Shown one piece after another: positions 57,885 through 64,000 of a DNA stretch of 64,000 nucleotides; position 1 is the first letter of the stretch; every line of letters begins with the position of its first letter. This stretch comes from Actinophytocola sp963825445 (GTDB lineage: Bacteria; Actinomycetota; Actinomycetes; Mycobacteriales; Pseudonocardiaceae): NCBI GenBank assembly GCA_963825445.1, contig CAWGTM010000020.1, forward strand, positions 558,001 to 622,000, written 5' to 3'. The notes beneath the pieces were generated by a model. That model did not search any database. It was not told the origin of the DNA and saw only the letters and a list, made by a program, of their open reading frames with translations. The position numbers and the translations under genes were made by a program.

Positions 57885-59255
57885 TTAGCCGTGCACGTGC
57901 AGTGGCTTGCCGGCCAGGGCGAGGAAGGCCTCGCCGAGCGCCTCGGTCTGGGTCGGGTGGGCGTGGATGAGCGGCGCCACGTCCTCGGGGTAAGCCTCCC
58001 AGTTGTAGATCAACTGGGCCTCACCGACAAGTTCGCCGACCCGCTCGCCGACCATGATCACACCGACGACCGGGCCGTCGGGTGCCTTGACGAGCTTGAT
58101 GCCGCCCGCGGTCTTGAGGATCTGGCTCTTGCCGTTGCCGCTCAACGCGTAGGTGTAGGTCTCGGCGCCGCCGAACTTCTCCTTGGCCTGCGCCTCGGTC
58201 AGGCCGACGGACGCGACCTCGGGCTTGCAGTAGGTGACCTTCGGGATGCCGGCCTCGTCGATCGGGCGCGGGTCGAGGCCGGCGATCTCCTCGGCCACGA
58301 AGATGCCGTGCTGGAAGCCGCGGTGCGCGAGCTGAAGGCCCGGCACCAGGTCGCCGACCGCGAAGACGTTGTCGAGGTTGGTGCGCAGCCGCTCGTTCGT
58401 GAGGACGAAGCCGCGCTCCATGGTGATGCCGGCCTCCTCGTAGCCGTGGCCCGCGCTGTTCGGGCCGCGGCCGACGGCCACCAGGAGCGTGTCGGCCTCG
58501 ATGGTCTCGCCGGACTCGAGGGAGACGGTGACACCGTTCTCGGTCTGCTCGGCGCCCGTGAACCGCACGCCGGTCTTGTACTTGATGCCGCGCTTGCGGA
58601 ACGCGCGCTCCAGCTGCTTGGACGCCCACTCGTCCTCGAGCGGCACCAGGCGGGGCAGCGCCTCCACGATCGTGACCTGGGCGCCGAACGACGCCCACAC
58701 GCTGGCGAACTCGACGCCGATCACGCCGCCGCCGAGCACGACCACGCTCTGCGGGATGTAGTCCAGGTGCACGGCCTGGTCGCTCGTGATGATCCGGCCG
58801 CCGATGTCGAGGCCCGGCAGGCTCTTGGCGTAGGAGCCGGTGGCCAGCACGACGTTGGTGCCCGTGTAGCGCTCGCCGTTCACCTCGACGGTGTTCGGTC
58901 CGACGAACGTGCCCTGGCCCTCGACGATCTTGACCTTGTTGGCCTTGGCCAGCCCCTGCAGACCCTTGTAGAGCCCGCCGACCACGCCGTCCTTGTACGA
59001 GTTGACGCCGGCGATGTCGATGCCCTCGAGCGAGGACTTGACACCGAACTGGTCACCCTCGCGCGCGAGGTCGGCGACCTCGGCGGCGTGGAGCAGGGCC
59101 TTCGTGGGGATGCAGCCGCGGTGCAGGCAGGTCCCGCCGAGTTTGTCCTTCTCCACGAGGATCACCGACAGGCCGAGTCCGGCCGCGCGGAACGCGCAGG
59201 CATAGCCACCCGACCCGCCACCAAGGATCACCAGGTCAGCGGACGTATCAGTCAC
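57885..59255 (-). CDS. lpdA: Dihydrolipoyl dehydrogenase (E3)
   Basis: A 456-residue flavoprotein that reoxidises lipoyl groups with NAD. LVILGGGSGGYACAFRAAGL is the FAD motif, KLGGTCLHRGCIPTKALLHA the redox disulfide, VVLGGGVIGVEFASVWASFG the NAD site, FAVGDLVPGLQLAHRGFQHG the second FAD site and HAHPTQTEALGEA the catalytic His-Glu. GTG 59255 follows GAGGAG. It heads the series lpdA-sucB-epimerase-lipB. Confidence 0.96.
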   Translation of the reverse strand: MTDTSADLVILGGGSGGYACAFRAAGLGLSVILVEKDKLGGTCLHRGCIPTKALLHAAEVADLAREGDQFGVKSSLEGIDIAGVNSYKDGVVGGLYKGLQGLAKANKVKIVEGQGTFVGPNTVEVNGERYTGTNVVLATGSYAKSLPGLDIGGRIITSDQAVHLDYIPQSVVVLGGGVIGVEFASVWASFGAQVTIVEALPRLVPLEDEWASKQLERAFRKRGIKYKTGVRFTGAEQTENGVTVSLESGETIEADTLLVAVGRGPNSAGHGYEEAGITMERGFVLTNERLRTNLDNVFAVGDLVPGLQLAHRGFQHGIFVAEEIAGLDPRPIDEAGIPKVTYCKPEVASVGLTEAQAKEKFGGAETYTYALSGNGKSQILKTAGGIKLVKAPDGPVVGVIMVGERVGELVGEAQLIYNWEAYPEDVAPLIHAHPTQTEALGEAFLALAGKPLHVHG

Positions 59256-59346
59256 AAGCACTCCTCGGACGAGCGACAGCAGCTGTGATGACGACATGGG
59301 GTTGATACCGCCACCACACATCATCTTGTCACTACGTACGGCAGGC

Positions 59347-59374
59347 TTGCGAGGTGGCCGTACGGGCACAATGT
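59347..59374 (+). promoter_or_regulatory. Candidate sigma-70-type promoter
   Basis: TTGCGA (59347-59352), 16 bases, CAATGT (59369-59374), 35 bases before the GTG at 59409. A GGAGG ribosome site follows at about 59396. The element sits in the 153-base divergent region shared with lpdA. Pattern match only. Confidence 0.4.
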
Positions 59375-59408
59375 GAGGGGACGACATCCTTCTTCGGAGG
59401 TAGCCGCT

Positions 59409-59747
59409 GTGGGCCTTTTCGACTCGATGCGCAAGAAGGGCAAGGGGGGCAAGAAAGGTCAGGGCCAGTTGCGGACCTCGACCAAGCAGGACACCTCCCA
59501 TCTCGACGAGTGGGCGAGCGCGCGACACGGGGTCGAGGCCTTCGTCGAGCCCCGCACGAATGTCACGGACACCACAATTCTGTTGGTCGCCCACGACGGT
59601 GAGTGGACGCGGCGGCGGATCGCCGACTACTCGGCCGCACAGGACTTCACGAAGAAGCGGTCCATGCCGTTGTACGAGGTGGAGCGGGTCGGTTACCCCA
59701 AGCGCATGCGTGAGTACCAGGAACGTCAGAAGCGCCAACGGGGCTAG
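59409..59747 (+). CDS. Conserved hypothetical basic protein beside lpdA
   Basis: A 112-residue protein. The Lys/Gly-rich start (VGLFDSMRKKGKGGKKGQGQ) is probably disordered, followed by DTSHLDEWASARHGVEAFVE and the VTDTTILLVAHDGEWTRRRI, YPKRMREYQERQKRQRG core. I recall similar proteins in actinobacteria next to lpd genes, annotated hypothetical or oxidoreductase. GTG 59409 has GGAGG 8 bases upstream. It is divergent from lpdA and ends in a structured intergenic element. Function unknown. Confidence 0.78.
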   Translation: MGLFDSMRKKGKGGKKGQGQLRTSTKQDTSHLDEWASARHGVEAFVEPRTNVTDTTILLVAHDGEWTRRRIADYSAAQDFTKKRSMPLYEVERVGYPKRMREYQERQKRQRG

Positions 59748-59863
59748 GGGCCGTGCGGACGGGCACGGCGGCGCCCGCCGCGCCGAGGCGGCGCCTCGCG
59801 GCACCGCGATGCATCCGCCTCGATCACGGCGGGCATCCACCAGCCCATCCGCACGGCCCCTTT
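59747..59863 (+). terminator. Long stem-capped structured region
   Basis: GGGGCCGTGCGGA (59747-59759) pairs with TCCGCACGGCCCC (59848-59860), a perfect 13-base stem extended by GGGC/GCCC, followed by TTT. The roughly 80-base interior is itself palindromic (GGCGGCGCC, GGCGCCTCGCGG). It directly follows the stop codon of the basic hypothetical protein. Probably a terminator; its size also resembles a folded RNA. Confidence 0.55.
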
Positions 59864-59909
59864 GGACTTTCGGTCCCGAAGGGTCCTCACGTCTGACACG
59901 CTGTCGACC

Positions 59910-61976
59910 ATGAGCGGGGCTACGGCGGTCGTCGACTTCGGCGGCTCCCACACGGTCACCGTGCTGTGCCTGCCCGGCCGGGCGCCGCGGCTGGTGACGG
60001 TCGACGGCGAGCCGTGGATGTCCTCGGCCGTCTTCCTCACCCACGACGACCACCTGGTCGCCGGGCAGGACGCGCTGCGGATGGCGGTCGCCGAGCCCGC
60101 GCGCCTGGAGACCTCCGTCAAGTCGCGACTCGACGAACGTGAGCTGCTGCTCGGCGACATCGTGCTGCCGGTGGCCACGGTGGTCCGCGCGGTGCTGGCG
60201 CGGGCGCTGCTGGCGGCCACGGGGCTGGTCGGTGGGCCGGTGGATCACCTGGTGTTGACCCACCCGGTCGGCTGGGGACCGGCCCGGGTGGGGGTGCTGC
60301 GTGCCGCGGCCGCGGGGCTGGTGCCGCGGATCAGCACGGTGTTGGAGCCTCTCGGCGCGGCCGCTCATGCCGAGCTGGCGGTCGGCGGTCTGCTGGCCGT
60401 GGTGGACCTGGGCGGCGTCAGCTCCGACGTGGCGATCGTGCGCCGGACGCAGACGGGCGTCGAGCTGTTCGGGCACGCCACCATCCCCGACCTCGGCGGC
60501 GACGACCTCGACCGGCGCCTCATGGACCACCTCCTGCCCGACCGGCCCGAGCTGTCCGAACTGGAGCAGGCGGTGTTCGGTCTGGAGGTGCGGCGGGCGA
60601 AGGAGCTGCTGTCGCGGCACCTGCAGGTGGAGGTGGCGCTGCCGGGCGGGCGGCCCGACGTGGTGCTCACGCGGGGCGAGCTGGAGTCGGTCATCGGTCC
60701 GGACCTGGACCGGATCACGGCTTTCACGTTGCGCGCGATCCTGTCGTGCGGGGTGGAGGCGCGGCAGCTGAGCGCGGTGCACCTGGTGGGCGGGTCGGCC
60801 CGGATTCCCATGCTGGGGCAGCTGCTCGGCGAGGTGCTGCCGGTGCCCATCCGGGTCGACGACCAGCCGGAGGCGGCGGTCGCGCTGGGCGCGGCCGTGC
60901 TCACCGCGCCGCCCGCCTCGGCGCCGGCGCCCCGTCCGGCGGCGCCTGAGGTGGACGAGTGGGCGACGCCTCAGTCGCGGTGGCCGGCGTTGCTGGCGCT
61001 GGCGCTCGTGGCGTTGGTGGCCTTTGCGCTGGTCGGCTACGGCTACCTGACGCCGCCCGCTTCCGTGGGTGGCACGGCCGCGGCGACGGGCGAGCGGTTC
61101 ACGCTTCCGGCACCGGAGCCGGGGGAGGCCCTGACGACCGGCGGCGCCGCCACCGACGGTCTGGTGACGGGTCAACCGGGCATCCCGACGCGACTGTTCG
61201 ACGGGACGACCGACCTCGACTGGACGGTGCGCGCGGTGTTCGACCCGGCCGACGACGCCATGGCCGCGGCTGGTGCGTCGGCCCCTCTGGCCGGGTCGCG
61301 GTGGGTGCTGGTGGACATGCTGGTGCGGGCGAGGGCCCCGGCCGCGGCGCCGTACTTCGTGGGGGACACGTACCTGCTGGACGACCGCGGTCTGCTGATC
61401 CCGCCGGTCCGCGACGTGCCGATGCCGCCGACCTGCCCGACGGACACACCGCCGGTCCTGGCCCCGGACGCCGTGGTGCTGCAGTGCCTGGCCTTCCAGG
61501 TGTCGGCGCGAACCCCGGTGGCGGCCGTGGTGGTCGGGAAACCGGGGCAGCCGGGTGTCCAGGTGCCGGTACCGACGGCGGCGGCCTCGCCCGGTGTCTC
61601 GTCCGGTGCGTCGGTGCCTTTGGGTGTGGTCCGCCCGCTACGCGTCGGATCGGCGGTGGTGCCGGCGGCGGTGGTGGACGTGGTCACGGAGCCGAGCGCC
61701 TATGCGTCGGTGGCGGACCTGGCGCGCCCGGGCCAGCGAGCCGTCGTGGTCCGAGCGGTGGTGGGCTCCCCGGTGCTTTCGGAAGGGCTACGCCTGCGCG
61801 ACGACCGCGACCAGCCGATCGCCCCGGTGGGGTACTCGACCAAACACGGCTGCGGCACCGAGGACGACGGCCGGACGGTGGTGTGCCCGGTGTTCGCGGT
61901 ACCGACGGACCTGCCACTGCACTCGGTGACGTGGACGGGCGACACAGGAACCACCATGTCGTGGACAGTGTCATGA
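59910..61976 (+). CDS. Membrane-anchored Hsp70-like protein 1
   Basis: A 688-residue protein. The N-terminal half is an actin/Hsp70 ATPase-like domain: AVVDFGGSHTVTVLCL phosphate-1, LAVVDLGGVSSDVAIVRRTQ phosphate-2, VHLVGGSARIPMLGQLLGEV adenosine motif. No DnaK substrate domain follows. Instead there is a Pro-rich stretch, one transmembrane helix (ALLALALVALVAFALVGYGY, about 370) and an extracytoplasmic region of about 290 residues. Phosphate-2 reads DLGGVSSD rather than DLGGGTFD, so ATPase activity may be altered. It is followed by a shorter paralogue. ATG 59910 starts the first strand. Confidence 0.82.
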   Translation: MSGATAVVDFGGSHTVTVLCLPGRAPRLVTVDGEPWMSSAVFLTHDDHLVAGQDALRMAVAEPARLETSVKSRLDERELLLGDIVLPVATVVRAVLARALLAATGLVGGPVDHLVLTHPVGWGPARVGVLRAAAAGLVPRISTVLEPLGAAAHAELAVGGLLAVVDLGGVSSDVAIVRRTQTGVELFGHATIPDLGGDDLDRRLMDHLLPDRPELSELEQAVFGLEVRRAKELLSRHLQVEVALPGGRPDVVLTRGELESVIGPDLDRITAFTLRAILSCGVEARQLSAVHLVGGSARIPMLGQLLGEVLPVPIRVDDQPEAAVALGAAVLTAPPASAPAPRPAAPEVDEWATPQSRWPALLALALVALVAFALVGYGYLTPPASVGGTAAATGERFTLPAPEPGEALTTGGAATDGLVTGQPGIPTRLFDGTTDLDWTVRAVFDPADDAMAAAGASAPLAGSRWVLVDMLVRARAPAAAPYFVGDTYLLDDRGLLIPPVRDVPMPPTCPTDTPPVLAPDAVVLQCLAFQVSARTPVAAVVVGKPGQPGVQVPVPTAAASPGVSSGASVPLGVVRPLRVGSAVVPAAVVDVVTEPSAYASVADLARPGQRAVVVRAVVGSPVLSEGLRLRDDRDQPIAPVGYSTKHGCGTEDDGRTVVCPVFAVPTDLPLHSVTWTGDTGTTMSWTVS

Positions 61977-62028
61977 AAACTGTCATGAAAACTGTCATGA
62001 AAACTGTCATGAAGACTGCCATGAACGC
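61969..62028 (+). repeat. Five tandem copies of a 12-bp unit over the stop codon
   Basis: TGTCATGAAAAC at 61969, 61981 and 61993, then TGTCATGAAGAC and TGCCATGAACGC. The first unit contains the TGA stop of the Hsp70-like gene. In another frame the array reads VMKT repeatedly. It lies in the 190-base gap between the two Hsp70-like genes. Confidence 0.85.
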
Positions 62029-62072
62029 GAGGACGATCGCGGGCAGGGATTCGGGGCGAATGTATGGCACTG

Positions 62073-62130
62073 CACCGACAAAACCGGTCCAGGGACCCCT
62101 GGATTCAAGTGTAGTCGTGGGGTCTGACAT
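62073..62130 (-). repeat. 58-bp intergenic repeat, copy F
   Basis: CACCGACAA at 62073 and a diverged partner GTCTGACAT at 62122 keep the 49-base spacing. In between, CCGGTCCAGGGACCCCTGG and ATTCAAGTGTAG match the family, with the perfect palindrome CCAGGG-AC-CCCTGG. Unlike the other three complete copies it lies between two genes of the same direction. Confidence 0.7.
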
Positions 62131-62166
62131 TTCCGGGGGCCGCGCGATGACCCTGTGGACAGCGCC

Positions 62167-63987
62167 ATGACAGTCCTCGTCGTGGATGTCGGGTCCGTCA
62201 ACACCGTGGCCGTCACCGCCGCACCCGGCCAGGAGCCGCGGCTCGTGACCGTCGACGGCGCGCCCTGGATTCCCTCCGCCGTCCACCTCGGCGCCGACGC
62301 CGTCCGGCTCGGGCGCGGACCAGCGGCCCGCGACGTGCGCGCCGTGCTCACCCGCGTGGTCGAGGCCGCCGGGCCGCCCGACGAGTTGGTGCTCACCCAC
62401 CCGGCCGGCTGGACCCCCGACCGCGTCGCCGAGTTGACCGACGCCGCCGCGGGCCTCGCGACCAAGATCACCACGGTCACCGAACCCGTCGCCGCCGCCC
62501 CGGACGGCACCTCGCTGGTGGTCGACGCCGGCGGCGGCACCTTCGACGTCGCGGTCGTGCGCCAGGGGACCGTGCTCGCGAGCGCCAGCCTGCCCGTCGA
62601 CTTCGACCAGCGGATCCTCGACCGCCTCCAGCCGTCGCTGCGGGAGCCGGTCGAGTCGGCGCGCGATCGCCAGCAACTCGCGGACTCCGCGCGCGCCGCC
62701 AAGGAACTCCTGTCCCGCCACGACCGCGCCGACATCGTGCTCCCCGACCACCGCGCCGTCCGGCTCACCCGCACCGAGTTCGAGGAACTGATCACGCCCG
62801 ACATCGACCGGGTCATCGCGCTCGCCGCCCAAGTGGTGGGGCCGACGCAGCTCGACCGCGTGCTGCTGGTCGGCGGGTCCAGCCGGGTGCCGCTCCTCGC
62901 GCGCAGGCTGGCCGAGGCCGCCGGGCGAGCCGTGACCGTCGATCCCGAACCCGAGACCGCCGTCGCCCGGGGCGCCGCGCTGAGAGCCACCACGCCGCCC
63001 ACGAGGCGCCCGCGCCTCGCGATCGCCGCGCTCGCCCTGGCGTTGCTGCTGGTCGCGGCCATCCTCCTGCTTCCCGGCCAACGGACGACCGGCCGTGCCG
63101 TGGCGGGAGCGACCCCGCCCACCTCCGCGTCGCCGCCCACCCTGCCGCCCGCGGTAGAGGGCACCGAGCTGGTGAACACCGAACGCCCGGTCTTCGACGA
63201 CGCCGAGTTCGGCGAGCCCGTGACCTACCGGGACGCGTCCGGGACCGAGCTGGAACTCGTGTTCGGCCGCATGGAGACCCGCCCGCTCGGCGCCGGCTAC
63301 CGCTGGCTGTACGTCAGCTACCAGGCAACCCACGTCGCCGGCCCGGAGTGGCGGGAACCGTTCACGTCGACCGCCGCCCTCGACGACCGCGGCCAGTGGA
63401 TCCGCCCCCTCGACGGCGGCGTGGCCTGCGACGGCGCGGCCGAACCGGTGACCACCATCGCGGCCGGCGCGACCGTCGAGGTCTGCGGGATGCTCCCGGT
63501 CCCCGACCAGACCACCGTCGAGGCCCTGGTGTTCGGCAACGGGGAAGCCGTGCGCGTGCCGACGTCCGTGACGCCCGTGCAGGGTGCCGGCCCGGCACCC
63601 GCGTCGATCGCCGGCCGGCTGGGTGGCCCGCCGGTGACCGTCGACGACCCCGGCCTGACCGCCACGTTCGACCTGGTGGTGACCCCGTCCGCCTACGTGG
63701 GCGAGCGGCGCCCGACCGGCGGCCACCGACTCGTTGTCCTGCGCGCGGCGCTCAGTTCGTTCACCGACCAGGTGGTCTACCTGCGCGACGACCGCGGCGT
63801 GCTCACCCCGCCGCTGCCAGACGTCGGCGACCTGCCGGACTGCCCGGCGCTGAAACCGACGGCCGACCCGGTGTTCGCGTGCCTGGTCTACGAGGTCGAC
63901 GCCGACTCACCGATCGCGGGCGTGACCGTGGGCCGGCCGCTGGTTAACGAAAGCGACCTGGCCCACTGGCCTACTTGGACGCCCTAG
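62167..63987 (+). CDS. Membrane-anchored Hsp70-like protein 2
   Basis: A 606-residue paralogue of the preceding protein. LVVDVGSVNTVAVTAA (phosphate-1), LVVDAGGGTFDVAVVRQGTV (phosphate-2, canonical GGGTFD) and VLLVGGSSRVPLLARRLAEA (adenosine) give a complete Hsp70-type ATPase. A transmembrane helix follows (AIAALALALLLVAAILLLPG, about 285), then an extracytoplasmic domain with paired cysteines (VACDGAAEP, VEVCGMLP, DCPALKPTADPVFACLVYEV). ATG 62167 chosen; GTG 62155 is in frame. It may form a two-subunit envelope complex with paralogue 1. Confidence 0.83.
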   Translation: MTVLVVDVGSVNTVAVTAAPGQEPRLVTVDGAPWIPSAVHLGADAVRLGRGPAARDVRAVLTRVVEAAGPPDELVLTHPAGWTPDRVAELTDAAAGLATKITTVTEPVAAAPDGTSLVVDAGGGTFDVAVVRQGTVLASASLPVDFDQRILDRLQPSLREPVESARDRQQLADSARAAKELLSRHDRADIVLPDHRAVRLTRTEFEELITPDIDRVIALAAQVVGPTQLDRVLLVGGSSRVPLLARRLAEAAGRAVTVDPEPETAVARGAALRATTPPTRRPRLAIAALALALLLVAAILLLPGQRTTGRAVAGATPPTSASPPTLPPAVEGTELVNTERPVFDDAEFGEPVTYRDASGTELELVFGRMETRPLGAGYRWLYVSYQATHVAGPEWREPFTSTAALDDRGQWIRPLDGGVACDGAAEPVTTIAAGATVEVCGMLPVPDQTTVEALVFGNGEAVRVPTSVTPVQGAGPAPASIAGRLGGPPVTVDDPGLTATFDLVVTPSAYVGERRPTGGHRLVVLRAALSSFTDQVVYLRDDRGVLTPPLPDVGDLPDCPALKPTADPVFACLVYEVDADSPIAGVTVGRPLVNESDLAHWPTWTP

Positions 63988-64000
63988 CCGTTGTCGGCGA

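Overview
The DNA is very GC-rich, with strong third-position G/C, many GTG starts and tightly packed genes. It encodes Lsr2, DUF3145, DUF3052, AhpE, a FasR-type regulator beside fabD-fabH-acpP-fabF, and AceE-type pyruvate dehydrogenase. This points to a chromosomal segment from an actinomycete, most likely Pseudonocardiaceae (Lentzea/Saccharothrix-like); the family is inferred from gene content. No rRNA, CRISPR array, insertion sequence or integrase was seen.

Layout. 1-7.5 kb: two PH-domain membrane proteins, a RidA/dehydrogenase pair divergent from a LysR regulator, a DUF899 gene divergent from an HxlR regulator, a GNAT enzyme, a TIGR03086 protein, and an Erm-type rRNA methyltransferase with a short leader peptide. 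7.5-18.3 kb: an FAD amine/amino-acid oxidoreductase, a GlcD-like oxidase, a ThDP enzyme, transhydrogenase subunits PntAB and PntB, a FadH-like enoate reductase, an isochorismatase, a DUF2236 protein and a methyltransferase. 18.3-25.9 kb: an ECF42-type sigma operon (YCII protein, sigma, reductase), Lsr2, a CrcB pair, a PLP desulfhydrase-like enzyme and conserved hypotheticals. 25.9-30.8 kb: the core fatty-acid synthase operon and its regulator fasR. 31.7-35.8 kb: aceE, DUF3052, ahpE and tRNA-Val. 35.9-40.3 kb: two frame-broken genes, small membrane proteins, and a SigE-like sigma factor coupled to a membrane beta-propeller protein. 40.4-50 kb: a secreted subtilase, an NrdR-like protein with two ATP-cones, DedA, lipA and a decayed M14 carboxypeptidase. 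50-64 kb: a MoxR ATPase with partner, a TetR regulator with operators, a second beta-propeller protein, lipB-epimerase-sucB-lpdA, and two membrane-anchored Hsp70-like proteins.

Functional themes. LipB and LipA make the lipoyl cofactor for the E2 protein SucB; LpdA reoxidises it, and AceE and FabDHF draw on the same acetyl-CoA economy.

The least explained material is intergenic. One structured element of about 180 bp occurs twice, and its closing stems differ by compensatory changes. A 58-bp element with 49-bp-spaced direct repeats occurs four times, three of them between convergent genes. Other signals are an erm leader peptide with an Arg-Leu-Arg motif, a set of regulator operators, and several genes carrying frameshifts.
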